DNA of 64,000 nt, taken from Isoptericola peretonis. GTDB taxonomy: Bacteria; Actinomycetota; Actinomycetes; Actinomycetales; Cellulomonadaceae. Under the pieces are notes generated by a model. That model was given only the letters and a program-made list of their open reading frames with translations. It ran no database searches and was not told where the DNA came from. The DNA lies in the NCBI GenBank assembly GCA_023241745.1, contig JALQCY010000003.1, forward strand, positions 803,560 to 867,559, read 5' to 3'. The position numbers and the translations under genes were made by a program. Of this stretch, positions 17,362-26,334 are shown piece by piece; the first letter of the stretch is position 1; each line of letters starts with the position of its first letter.

Positions 17362-18566
17362 CGGACCTCGACCACCGCCGCACCCGCACGACCGTCACGC
17401 TGGCGGGGGCCGACGGCCTCCCGCTGGCGCACGAGGACGTGACGGTGCGGCAGGTGCGGCACGCGGTGGAGTTCGGCTGCGCGGCGTTCGAGGTCGCGGA
17501 CGCCGACGCCGCCTACCAGGACCTGTGGCTCGGGCTGTTCGACACGGCCACGCTGCCCGTCTACTGGGGCCGCTACGAGCCCCGGCGGGGGGAGACGGCG
17601 CTCGCGGACCTCACGGCCGCGGCGCGCTGGTTCACGAGCCGGGGGGTGCGCCTCAAGGGCCACCCCCTGGTGTGGCACACGGTCAAGGCCCCGTGGGTCG
17701 ACCGCCTGCCGCTGGACGACGCCGAGCAGCTGCTGCGCGGTCGCGTGCGACGGGAGGTGCGGGACCTGGCCGGCCTGATCGACACCTGGGACGCGATCAA
17801 CGAGGTCGTGATCATGCCCCGGTTCACCAACGAGCCGGACGGCGTCCCCAACGCGGTCAGCCGCCTGTGCGCCCGCCTCGGGCGCGTCGAGATGGTGCGG
17901 CTGGCCGTGGACGAGGCGCGCGGTCAGGGGACGTCGCCGCGGCTGCTGATCAACGACTTCGACCTGGGCCCGGAGCACGAGCGGCTGATCGAGGAGCTGC
18001 TCGAGGCGGGCGTGCGGATCGATGCCATCGGCCTGCAGTCGCACATGCACCAGGGCGCCCGGGGCGCCGACCAGCTGCTGGAGATCTGCGACCGCTTCGC
18101 GCGGTTCGGCCTGCCGCTGCACTGGACGGAGACCACCCTGGTGTCGGGCGATCTCATGCCGCCCGAGGTCGAGGACCTCAACGACTTCCAGCCGGACGGG
18201 TGGCCCTCCACCCCGGACGGGGAGGCGCGCCAGGCCGACGATGTGGTGCGCCACTACACGACGCTCGTGTCGCATCCCGCCGTCGAGTCGATCACCTACT
18301 GGGGCATGGGCGACGCCGGGGCGTGGCTGGGCGCGCCCGCCGGTCTGGTGCGCGCGGACGGCTCGCCGAAGCCGGCGTACGACGCGCTGCGGTCGCTGGT
18401 CCGGGGCGAGTGGTGGCTGGACCCGACGCCGGCGCGCGCCGACGCGCAGGGCAGGGTCCTGGTGGAGGGCTTCGCCGGCCGCTACGAGGTGGAGTGTCGC
18501 GCGGGCGTCGCCGTGGTCGACCTGGCCGCGGGCGGCGACGCCGTCGAGGTGCAGCCGGCCCGCTGA
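17358..18566 (+). CDS. GH10 endo-xylanase-like enzyme, cytoplasmic
   Basis: This 402-residue protein has a TIM-barrel of family 10. Acid/base Glu is in TWDAINEV and the nucleophile Glu in LHWTETTL; RLKGHPLVWH is the classical GH10 substrate-binding block. A short beta domain (about the last 45 residues) follows the barrel. There is no signal peptide, so it should act on imported oligosaccharides rather than polymer. ATG 17358 overlaps the preceding stop as ATGA. It closes the operon begun by the GH43-like gene and is directly followed by an oligosaccharide importer. Confidence 0.9.
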   Translation: MTDLDHRRTRTTVTLAGADGLPLAHEDVTVRQVRHAVEFGCAAFEVADADAAYQDLWLGLFDTATLPVYWGRYEPRRGETALADLTAAARWFTSRGVRLKGHPLVWHTVKAPWVDRLPLDDAEQLLRGRVRREVRDLAGLIDTWDAINEVVIMPRFTNEPDGVPNAVSRLCARLGRVEMVRLAVDEARGQGTSPRLLINDFDLGPEHERLIEELLEAGVRIDAIGLQSHMHQGARGADQLLEICDRFARFGLPLHWTETTLVSGDLMPPEVEDLNDFQPDGWPSTPDGEARQADDVVRHYTTLVSHPAVESITYWGMGDAGAWLGAPAGLVRADGSPKPAYDALRSLVRGEWWLDPTPARADAQGRVLVEGFAGRYEVECRAGVAVVDLAAGGDAVEVQPAR

Positions 18567-18591
18567 CGTCGTACCGACCTCCTGCCGGGGG

Positions 18592-18630
18592 TTGACGGGC
18601 CCCGGCCAGGGCTCTAGTTTAACGCTAAAA
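18592..18630 (+). promoter_or_regulatory. sigma-70-type promoter with overlapping LacI-like operator
   Basis: TTGACG (18592-18597), 17-base spacer and TAGTTT (18615-18620) make a good promoter for the importer operon. The box GTTTAACGCTAAAA (18617-18630) overlaps the -10 element; its core TTTAACGCTAAA is symmetric at 10 of 12 positions with a central CG, as expected for LacI-type repression. Confidence 0.6.
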
Positions 18631-18672
18631 TCCGCTCGGGCAGTGCGGCTCGGGTTCTCGAAGGGGAGACAC

Positions 18673-20346
18673 ATGAAGCGTGATCTGACGCCGCGGGCGC
18701 ACCGCCGGCCATGGCAGCTCGGTACGGCGGCGCTCGCCGCGACCTCGATGCTCCTCCTCGCCGCCTGCGGCGGCGACGGCGGCGAGGAGGACGGCGCCGG
18801 GACGGAGAACACCGAGGGGTCGATGAGCGGCTTCGCGGCGGACCAGCAGTTCAAGGCCACCGAGCCGGTCGACTTCTCCATCCTCTGGACGGACTGGCCG
18901 GACCTGCCCATCAAGGACTCGTGGCGGATCTTCGACGAGATCGCCGAGCGCACCAACGTCACGCTCGAGCCCACCAACATCCCGTTCAGCGACGCGACCG
19001 AGAAGCGCAGCCTGCTCATCAGCGCGGGCGACGCCCCCGACATCATCCCGCTCGTGTACACCGGCGAGGACGCGCCGTTCGTCTCCTCGGGCGCGGTGCT
19101 CCCCATGAGCGACTACGTCGACCTCATGCCCAACTTCGAGAAGTACGTCCAGGAGTGGGACCTGGGCGGCATGATCGACAACCTCCGCCAGGACGACGGC
19201 AAGTACTACATGGTGCCGGGCCTGCAGGAGGTGTCCGTCCCCGTGTTCTCGATGATCCTCCGCAAGGACGTCTTCGACGAGGTCGGGGCGCCGGTGCCCG
19301 AGACGTGGGACGAGCTGCGCGACGCGCTGGTGAAGATCAAGGAGAAGCACCCCGACTCCTACCCGCTCGCCGACGGCTTCGAGGGCCAGTCGATGCTCAA
19401 CTACGCCGCGCACGCCTTCGGCACGGTGGGTGGCTGGGGCTTCGGCAACGGCACGTTCTGGGACGAGGAGGCGGGCGAGTTCACCTACGCCGCGACGTCC
19501 GACGGGTACAAGGAGATGGTCGAGTACTTCCACGGCCTCGTCGAGGACGGGCTGCTCGACCCGGAGTCCCTCACCGCGACCAGCGACGGCAGCACGGACG
19601 AGCTCTCCGAGAAGGTCGCGAACAGCGCCGTCTTCGCGGCGTCCGGGGCGTCCGGGACGGTCGTGGAGTTCCAGACCGCCCTCCAGGCCGCCGACCCCGA
19701 CGCCGAGTTCGAGCTCGTCCAGATCGCCCCGCCCGGCGGGCCCGCGGGCCAGGTCGTGGAGCCCCGCAACTTCTGGCACGGCTTCATGATCAGCGCGGAG
19801 GCCAAGGACGACCCGAACTTCGTGGCGATGGTGCAGTTCCTCGACTGGCTGTACTACAGCCCGGACGCGCGGGAGCTGCTGCGCTGGGGCATCGAGGGGG
19901 AGACCTACACCAAGGACGCCGACGGCACCATCACCATCGACCCCGAGTACTCCCTCGACGCGTTCAACATCAACCCGGACGGCAAGACCGACCTGCAGAA
20001 GGACCTCGGGTTCTCCACGTTCCTGGCGGAGGCCACCGAGTCGCGGGCCCTCAAGGAGTCGTACAACTCCGACCAGTTCGTCGAGTACATGGACCGGGTG
20101 CTCGAGTCGCGCACGCCCCGCGAGCCGTTCCCGCCCGCGCCGCTCGACGACGCGGAGCTGGAGCAGGCGTCCCTGCTGTCCACGCCGCTCAAGGACTCCG
20201 TGGACACGAACACGCTCAAGTTCGTCCTCGGCGACCGGCCGCTGTCCGAGTGGGACGCCTACGTGACCGAGCTCGAGGGGCAGAACCTCCAGGGGTACCT
20301 CGACCTGATCAACGGCGCGCAGCAGCGCTTCGCCGAGAAGAACTGA
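18673..20346 (+). CDS. LplA/YtcQ-type sugar-binding lipoprotein of an ABC importer
   Basis: This 557-residue extracytoplasmic lipoprotein has a basic N terminus, hydrophobic segment and lipobox LLLAACGGDGG, so Cys near residue 36 would be lipidated. Its large size and features such as FSILWTDWPDLPIKDSW and SAGDAPDIIPLV match the family-1 solute-binding proteins for complex oligosaccharides (LplA/YtcQ branch). AAGGGGAGA precedes ATG 18673. It is followed by two permeases but no ATPase, so a shared MsiK-like ATPase elsewhere is likely. Confidence 0.9.
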   Translation: MKRDLTPRAHRRPWQLGTAALAATSMLLLAACGGDGGEEDGAGTENTEGSMSGFAADQQFKATEPVDFSILWTDWPDLPIKDSWRIFDEIAERTNVTLEPTNIPFSDATEKRSLLISAGDAPDIIPLVYTGEDAPFVSSGAVLPMSDYVDLMPNFEKYVQEWDLGGMIDNLRQDDGKYYMVPGLQEVSVPVFSMILRKDVFDEVGAPVPETWDELRDALVKIKEKHPDSYPLADGFEGQSMLNYAAHAFGTVGGWGFGNGTFWDEEAGEFTYAATSDGYKEMVEYFHGLVEDGLLDPESLTATSDGSTDELSEKVANSAVFAASGASGTVVEFQTALQAADPDAEFELVQIAPPGGPAGQVVEPRNFWHGFMISAEAKDDPNFVAMVQFLDWLYYSPDARELLRWGIEGETYTKDADGTITIDPEYSLDAFNINPDGKTDLQKDLGFSTFLAEATESRALKESYNSDQFVEYMDRVLESRTPREPFPPAPLDDAELEQASLLSTPLKDSVDTNTLKFVLGDRPLSEWDAYVTELEGQNLQGYLDLINGAQQRFAEKN

Positions 20347-20349
20347 CCC

Positions 20350-21354
20350 GTGAGCACGACCTCGGACCGGCAGGCGTCCGCCCCCGCGGCGGTCCTCGAC
20401 CGACCCACGGAGCGACCTCCGGGGGCGGACGCCGGCCGGTCGAGACCTGCGCGACGGTCGTGGCGGCTGAGCCTGCGCCGCGACTGGCAGCTGTACGCCC
20501 TCGCCGTCGTGCCCGTCCTCTTCCTCGTCGTGTTCCGCTACGTGCCGATGCTGGGGAACGTCATCGCGTTCCGGCAGTTCCGGCCCGGCGGGAGCATCTT
20601 CGGTGAGCGGTGGGTAGGGCTGCGGTACGTGGAGATGTTCATCCAGGACCCGACGTTCTGGAAGGTCTTCACGAACACGGTGGTCCTGGGGGCGCTGACG
20701 CTCGTCGTCTGCTTCCCGCTGCCGATCGTGCTCGCGCTGCTGCTGAACGAGATCCGCAAGAAGGCCTTCAAGCGCACGATCCAGTCGATCTCCTACCTGC
20801 CGCACTTCCTGTCGCTGGTGATCGTGGCGGGCATGGTGATGCAGCTGCTGTCGCTGCAGGGCACCGTCAACCAGATCATCGAGGGGCTGGGCGGCGAGGG
20901 GATCCCCTTCCTGCAGCGGGCCGAGTGGTTCCGCACGATCTACGTGGGGTCCGAGGTCTGGCAGACCGTCGGGTGGGGCACGATCCTCTACCTCGCCGCG
21001 CTGACCACCGTCGACGCGTCCCTCTACGAGGCGGCGCGCATCGACGGCGCGAACCGGTGGAAGCAGACGTGGCACGTCACGATCCCGGGCATCCGGCCCA
21101 CGATGATCACGTTGCTGATCCTCAACATCGGCACGTTCCTCAACGTCGGCTTCGAGAAGGTCCTGCTGCTGTACAACCCGCTGACGTACTCCACGGCCGA
21201 CGTCATCTCGACGTACCTGTACCGGGTGGGCCTGGTGTCCAACAACCTCAGCTACGCGGCGGCGATCGGCCTGTTCCAGGCGTGCATCGGCCTGGTGATG
21301 GTGCTGAGCGCCAACTTCATCTCGCGACGAGTGGTGGGAGCAAGCCTGTGGTGA
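20350..21354 (+). CDS. ABC importer permease, LplB/YteP type
   Basis: This 334-residue inner-membrane permease has about six helices after a long charged N terminus. The ATPase-contacting EAA loop reads ALTTVDASLYEAARIDGANRWKQ split across residues about 213-240. GTG 20350 is four bases after the binding-protein stop. The N-terminal region (about 45 residues) is Pro/Arg-rich, as is common in actinobacterial homologues. With its neighbours it should import an oligosaccharide, probably a xylan or glycan fragment given the adjacent GH10 gene. Confidence 0.9.
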   Translation: MSTTSDRQASAPAAVLDRPTERPPGADAGRSRPARRSWRLSLRRDWQLYALAVVPVLFLVVFRYVPMLGNVIAFRQFRPGGSIFGERWVGLRYVEMFIQDPTFWKVFTNTVVLGALTLVVCFPLPIVLALLLNEIRKKAFKRTIQSISYLPHFLSLVIVAGMVMQLLSLQGTVNQIIEGLGGEGIPFLQRAEWFRTIYVGSEVWQTVGWGTILYLAALTTVDASLYEAARIDGANRWKQTWHVTIPGIRPTMITLLILNIGTFLNVGFEKVLLLYNPLTYSTADVISTYLYRVGLVSNNLSYAAAIGLFQACIGLVMVLSANFISRRVVGASLW

Positions 21355-22286
21355 CGCAGAGCGGCATGTCGCTGTCGAGCGGCAGGGTCCGGCCGGGCAA
21401 GCCGGTGGGGGCGCGCGACACCCGGGGGTACCGGGCGTTCACGGTCTTCAACACGGCGGCGCTGGTCGTGGTCTCGCTGCTGATGCTCTACCCGTTCGTC
21501 ACGGTGCTGGCGCAGTCGTTCAGCAGTCCCGGCGCGATCAAGGCCGGGATGGTGAGCTTCTGGCCGGTCGGCTTCAACCTGGAGACCTACCGCGCCGTGG
21601 CGCAGGACCAGATGTTCTGGACCAGCTACCGCAACACGGTCGTCTACACGCTCGTCGGCACGACCGTCGCGATGGTGCTGACCACCACGTTCGCCTTCGT
21701 GATCTCCAAGCGCCACCTGCGCGGCCGCGGCGTGCTCATCGGCATCGCCGTCTTCACGATGTTCTTCAACGGCGGCCTGGTGCCGAACTACGTGCTGATC
21801 TCGTCGCTCGGGCTCAAGAACACCATGTGGGCGGTGGTGCTCCCGGGGGCGGTCTCGGTGTTCAACCTGCTCGTGATGAAGTCGTTCTTCGAGAACCTCC
21901 CGCAGGAGCTGGAGGAGGCCGCCCAGATCGACGGCCTGGGCTGGTTCGGCATCTTCGGCCGCATCGTGCTGCCCCTGTCGAAGGCGGTGCTCGCCACGAT
22001 GGTGCTGTTCTACTCGGTGGCCTACTGGAACGACTGGTTCGCGGCGTTCCTCTACCTCGACAAGAACGACCTGTTCCCCGTCACCCTGTTCCTGCGGAAC
22101 CTCATCGCAGGCGCCTCCACCACGGCGTCCGAGGGTGCCGCCGCCGTCGGGTCGACCACGCAGGCGGTCTCCGCCAACATCCAGGCGGTCACGATGATCC
22201 TCACCATCGTGCCCATCGTGTGCGTGTACCCGTTCGTCCAGCGGTTCTTCGTGTCGGGCGTGATGCTCGGCTCGGTCAAGGGCTGA
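21348..22286 (+). CDS. ABC importer permease, LplC/YtcP type
   Basis: This 312-residue permease has six hydrophobic helices and the EAA motif in LPQELEEAAQIDGLGWFGIF. GTG 21348 overlaps the previous stop; GTG 21351 is equally possible, with GTGGGAG upstream. It ends ...VSGVMLGSVKG, the standard ending of this branch. It completes the LplABC-type importer and is followed at once by a strong hairpin. Confidence 0.9.
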   Translation: MVTQSGMSLSSGRVRPGKPVGARDTRGYRAFTVFNTAALVVVSLLMLYPFVTVLAQSFSSPGAIKAGMVSFWPVGFNLETYRAVAQDQMFWTSYRNTVVYTLVGTTVAMVLTTTFAFVISKRHLRGRGVLIGIAVFTMFFNGGLVPNYVLISSLGLKNTMWAVVLPGAVSVFNLLVMKSFFENLPQELEEAAQIDGLGWFGIFGRIVLPLSKAVLATMVLFYSVAYWNDWFAAFLYLDKNDLFPVTLFLRNLIAGASTTASEGAAAVGSTTQAVSANIQAVTMILTIVPIVCVYPFVQRFFVSGVMLGSVKG

Positions 22287-22301
22287 CGGCGCCGCCTACC
22301 A

Positions 22302-22351
22302 GAACGGGGCCCGTCCCGCCGTCCGGTCGGACGGCGGGACGGGTCCCGTTC
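22302..22351. terminator. 23-bp hairpin between convergent operons
   Basis: Arms 22302-22324 and 22329-22351 pair over 23 bases with one G-U wobble, around a GGTC loop; the core is GTCCCGCCGTCC. It sits 15 bases after the permease stop and 15 before the end of the opposing beta-helix gene, fitting a bidirectional terminator. Confidence 0.8.
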
Positions 22352-22365
22352 TCGGAGGTGACGGA

Positions 22366-25300
22366 TCAGCTCGCGGGGGAGATGCTCATCTCGCCCGCCG
22401 GACCCTGCCGGTACACGGTGAAGTACCCGTCGGTGGCCAACGGGTTGTCGGCCGTGTCGTCGAGGTAGCTCCACACGGGCTCGCCGTCCACCCGCAGCAC
22501 CACGCGGGTGCCGCCGGCGACGTCGACCGCGCCGAAGGTGACCTCGTGGGTCGAGTTCGGCCCGATCACCGTGTTGGGGAAGATGTCGATCATGAAGACG
22601 GCGGGGCTCCACCGTTGCATCTCGATGACGTCCTCCTTGACGACCACCAGGTAGCCCGAGCTGCTGTTCGTCCACACCGGGTCGCCGGCGGCCTTCGACC
22701 GCACGGAGAACCCGAACCAGCCGCCGTCGAAGTCGCCGACCGACGTGTCGAACCGCAGCAGCTCGTCGCCGAAGGTCTTCGGCGCGAAGCCCCAGGCGCC
22801 GCGCGGCGCCAGGTGCGCCGCGCCGTCGGCGACCGTCACGCCCTCGCCCGGCGCCCACGACGCGGGGTCGAGGATCTCGGCGCCGAGGTCGGTCACGGGG
22901 TGGTCCGCCGCCCGGACGGTGACGGTGGACGACGCGGTCAGGCCGGGCACGACCGTCGACGTCGCCGTCACGGTCGCCGTGCCGGCGGCGACGCCGCGGA
23001 CGACGCCCTTCGCGTCGACGGTGGCGACGGACGCGTCGCTCGTCCTCCACTCCAGCCCGGTGCGGGTGGCGTCGGCGGGCGTGAACGACGGCGCGAGCGG
23101 GTGGGTCTCGCCCGGCTCGATCGTCGCCTCGGACGGCGCGAGCGTCAGCCCGTCGGGGTCGACGCCGACCAGGGAGAAGGCCACGTCGTCCACGTCCAGC
23201 GACGCGAAGCCCTGCACGTAGAAGCCGACCTTGCCGGCCGCCTCGGGCGCCGGGTTGGCGCCCGCGACGACCTCCTCGCCGTCGAGCAGCACGCGCACGC
23301 CGCCGGCCGTGACCACGACCCGCACGGCGTACTCCGTGCCGGGCTCCAGCCCCTCGCCGGCGGGCAGGGTCACCTCTTTCACCGTGCCCCAGGCCGAGTC
23401 GAAGATCGTCCACGTCGAGCCGGCCGCGGCGTGCCGGTACCGGACGTACCCGCCCGGCGTGCTGCCGGTGCGGTCGTAGACGAGCAGCTGGCCCCCCTCG
23501 GGCACGTCGGCCGGGGTGGTGACGGTGAAGTCGAGGGCGTACTCGGAGAACTGGCGGTCCAGCTGGGAGTTGGCGCCGTTCTTGATCCGGTAGACGTGGT
23601 CGCCCGTGCCGTCGTCGACGATCGCGCGGTTCGGGTCGGTGGGCCAGCCGTTCGCCCCCGTCTCGAAGTCCGTGGAGTGGAGCACGCCGTCGCCGGCGGC
23701 CACCGTCACGGTCATCTCGTCACGGATGCCCGCGTCGGACTTCGCCTCCGCGCTGATCGTGACCTCGCCGGGCGCCACCGCGGTGAGCACGCCTGCCGCG
23801 CTGATCGTCACGACCTCCGGGTCGCTCGAGGTGTACGAGACGGCCTGCTGGGTCGCGTTCCACGGCACCGCCTGGGCGGCCACGGACACCTCGTCGCCGA
23901 GCGTCACCCCGAGCTGGTCGGCCGGCAGCACCAGCGACTCGAGGGCCACGGTGTCCGGCGTCTGCGACTGGCCGACGGGCCCGTCCGTGCCGATCTCGCC
24001 GAACGGGATGGCCTCGAAGCCGGGGACCTGGTCGAAGACGGCCGCGTCCTCCCGGAACGTGTAGTCGCCGTTCGCGGCGTCCACGAAGCCCGGGTCGGCG
24101 TCCGTCACCCAGTTGTCCCCGTAGTTGAGGAGGTTCTTGGTGTCGAGCGCGCCCTGCTCGTTGACGTCGGGGTTGCGGGTGCGGTTCGGGTTCCAGACCA
24201 CGTTCTTCGCGAACGTGCTCTTGTTCGGGAAGTAGTGGTTGTCCTCGAAGAAGTGCCCGAGCTCCGGGTACTTCTCCAGGTACGGCGTGCCGACGAAGTC
24301 GTTGTTGTCGGCGAAGACCTTCTTCCACGTCGGCATGTAGACGCGGTCGACCGTGTTGCCCTCGCCGTCGCCCATCCACTGCGTGTAGTTGTCGTAGGGC
24401 ACGGTGGTGTCGACGAACACGTTGTTCACGGCGTCGATGTAGTCGGCCGAGCCGGACTTGATCGCGTCGTTGCCCATGTTCACGAAGACGTTCTGGCTGA
24501 TCTCCAGGTCCCACGTGAAGTTGTCGGCGTAGATGCCCTCGACGCCGTGCTTCGTGAGGCCCACGTCGTGGAAGTAGTTCTGCCGGAACACGTGCCCCCG
24601 CTGCTGGGGCGTCTCGCCGGCGTTCATGTAGATCGCGCCGAGGTCCTGGAACGTCTTGCAGACGTCGTAGACCTCGTTCTGCTCGAACAGGTGGTCGTTC
24701 CCGTGCACGATGATGCCCGGGTGCGGGGCGTCGTTGATCTCGTTGCCGCGCGCCACGTTGCCGACGCCGTCGAACATCACGCCCGGGTTGTACGCCTTGT
24801 GGTAGTAGGCGAAGTCGTGGATGTGCGAGTCCTCGACGCGGTTGCGGCCGGGCTCCAGGGTCGTCTTGTCCCCGCCCTGGAGCACCACGCCGACGCCGCC
24901 CACGTGGCGGATGTCGCTGGACACCACGGCGTGGTCACGACCGCCGCGGTTCACCGGGATGCCGTCGTAGGTGTACCGGCCGGGGGAGTTGATGTACACG
25001 CCGCCGTCGGTGAAGTTCTGGATGTCGCTGTTCGAGATCGTCACGTGGCTGCCGCCGAGGATCACGGCGGCCGTGGCCCGGCCGTACTCGAGCACCAGGT
25101 CGTCGAACGTCACGTACGAGGCGCCGTCCGTGCGGATCATCGGCTCGTCCAGGGTCGTGACGACGGGGGCGCCCCGCTCGGCCTCGAACGAGGCGTTCGG
25201 CACCAGGTAGAGCGTCCCGGTGTCGCGGTCGATGTAGTACTCGCCCGGCGCGTCGAGCTCCTCGAGCAGGTTCTGCGCGAAGTGGAAGTCCGGGTACCAG

Positions 25301-26172
25301 GTCTTCATGAGCCCGGACATCTCGCCGTAGCGCAGCGTGATCGTGCGGGCGTCCGTGTCGATCGACTCGATCTTGTTGTACGACCACTCCCAGCTCTGGC
25401 CGAAGATGCCGTCCAGCCAGACGTCCTCGGCCTGGCCCCAGTGCTGCGGGCGGTCGTAGGAGTAGCTGAAGGTGCCGCCCCGCTCCTGCAGGTCGGCGTC
25501 GTCCTTCGTGGGCCCGGCGTCGATGATCTTGTTCATCTGGACGGTGTCTCTCGCCGCCCCGGCGTTGGGCCAGCGGGCGAGGGTCATGTCCTCGCCGTCC
25601 ACGTACAGCTCCATCGGCGGCGTCGTGCTGACGTCGTTGGCCTTCCAGTAGCCGTGCCGGCTGAGCTGCCCGTAGTCGTCGATGCCGAGCGCGCCCAGGT
25701 CGATCTCCAGGACGTCGTCGCGCGCGGAGGTCTCGATGATCCGGTCGAGCACCGCCTGGTCGGTGACGGGGGAGAAGCCGTCGTAGGGCAGCTCCTTGCC
25801 GCCCGAGATCGTCGCCGTCTCGCCCGGAAAGCTGCGGTAGGTCACGGGGGCCTCCGCGGTGCCGGAGTCCTGCTCCCCGAGGAGGAAGGACGCCGAGCGC
25901 TCGTACGTGCCCTCGCGCAGGTAGACCGTGACGGGCTTCTTCCCGCGCTGCTTGAGGTCGCGGACGGCGTCGCGCGCCCCCTCCAGCGTGCGGAGCGGGC
26001 GCTTCTTCGATCCCGTCGCGTCGTCGTCACCGCCCGGGGCGACGTAGAGGGCGACGCCCGGGGGCTGGCCCGGTCCGTGGCGCAGCGCGGTCGCCGCGCT
26101 GCTGGTGGCGCCCGCGCCGACGACGCACGTGGCGACGGCGGCGGCGAGCAGGGCTGACAGATGTCGCTTCAT
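22366..26172 (-). CDS. large secreted right-handed beta-helix enzyme (GH141-like) with Ig-like domains
   Basis: This is a 1268-residue secreted protein. Residues 1-30 are a Sec signal (MKRHLSALLAAAVATCVVGA). Residues about 40-750 form a parallel beta-helix; LYVAPGGDDDATG, LEGARDAVRDLK, VYLREGTYERSASFLLGEQD and APVTYRSFPGETATISGGKE resemble the GH141 family (alpha-L-fucosidase, xylanase). Two Ig-like BIG2-type domains follow (about 755-830 and 1035-1110), each before a concanavalin-like module. There is no LPXTG anchor or S-layer domain. A promoter with a CGATAA box controls it. An alternative is another pectin-type beta-helix lyase or esterase; the exact activity is open. Confidence 0.78.
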   Translation of the reverse strand: MKRHLSALLAAAVATCVVGAGATSSAATALRHGPGQPPGVALYVAPGGDDDATGSKKRPLRTLEGARDAVRDLKQRGKKPVTVYLREGTYERSASFLLGEQDSGTAEAPVTYRSFPGETATISGGKELPYDGFSPVTDQAVLDRIIETSARDDVLEIDLGALGIDDYGQLSRHGYWKANDVSTTPPMELYVDGEDMTLARWPNAGAARDTVQMNKIIDAGPTKDDADLQERGGTFSYSYDRPQHWGQAEDVWLDGIFGQSWEWSYNKIESIDTDARTITLRYGEMSGLMKTWYPDFHFAQNLLEELDAPGEYYIDRDTGTLYLVPNASFEAERGAPVVTTLDEPMIRTDGASYVTFDDLVLEYGRATAAVILGGSHVTISNSDIQNFTDGGVYINSPGRYTYDGIPVNRGGRDHAVVSSDIRHVGGVGVVLQGGDKTTLEPGRNRVEDSHIHDFAYYHKAYNPGVMFDGVGNVARGNEINDAPHPGIIVHGNDHLFEQNEVYDVCKTFQDLGAIYMNAGETPQQRGHVFRQNYFHDVGLTKHGVEGIYADNFTWDLEISQNVFVNMGNDAIKSGSADYIDAVNNVFVDTTVPYDNYTQWMGDGEGNTVDRVYMPTWKKVFADNNDFVGTPYLEKYPELGHFFEDNHYFPNKSTFAKNVVWNPNRTRNPDVNEQGALDTKNLLNYGDNWVTDADPGFVDAANGDYTFREDAAVFDQVPGFEAIPFGEIGTDGPVGQSQTPDTVALESLVLPADQLGVTLGDEVSVAAQAVPWNATQQAVSYTSSDPEVVTISAAGVLTAVAPGEVTISAEAKSDAGIRDEMTVTVAAGDGVLHSTDFETGANGWPTDPNRAIVDDGTGDHVYRIKNGANSQLDRQFSEYALDFTVTTPADVPEGGQLLVYDRTGSTPGGYVRYRHAAAGSTWTIFDSAWGTVKEVTLPAGEGLEPGTEYAVRVVVTAGGVRVLLDGEEVVAGANPAPEAAGKVGFYVQGFASLDVDDVAFSLVGVDPDGLTLAPSEATIEPGETHPLAPSFTPADATRTGLEWRTSDASVATVDAKGVVRGVAAGTATVTATSTVVPGLTASSTVTVRAADHPVTDLGAEILDPASWAPGEGVTVADGAAHLAPRGAWGFAPKTFGDELLRFDTSVGDFDGGWFGFSVRSKAAGDPVWTNSSSGYLVVVKEDVIEMQRWSPAVFMIDIFPNTVIGPNSTHEVTFGAVDVAGGTRVVLRVDGEPVWSYLDDTADNPLATDGYFTVYRQGPAGEMSISPAS

Positions 26173-26245
26173 TGCGAGTGCTCCGACCTCTTCGGATGGT
26201 CATGGACTGCGGGTCGACCTCGACCCGGGACTGGCAGCGTGAGCG

Positions 26246-26274
26246 ACGTTACATTAATCGATAATCGCTGACAA
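26246..26274 (-). promoter_or_regulatory. promoter with regulatory box in the spacer
   Basis: On the minus strand TTGTCA (26274-26269), a 17-base spacer and TAACGT (26251-26246) form the promoter of the beta-helix gene. The spacer contains CGATTATCGATTA, which recurs in the same place of the promoter at 39411-39439. Position within the spacer fits repressor control. Confidence 0.6.
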
Positions 26275-26334
26275 CGGTGTGCCGGGGGTCCGAACCCGCT
26301 ACGGTCGGACCGTCCGTCACTCGAAGGAGAGCTC

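Noticed and set aside
22546-26157. Open frame of about 1200 codons on the plus strand
   Set aside because: It is the antisense shadow of the beta-helix gene; composition is Arg/Val/His-rich without any domain, which is typical of high-GC opposite-strand frames.
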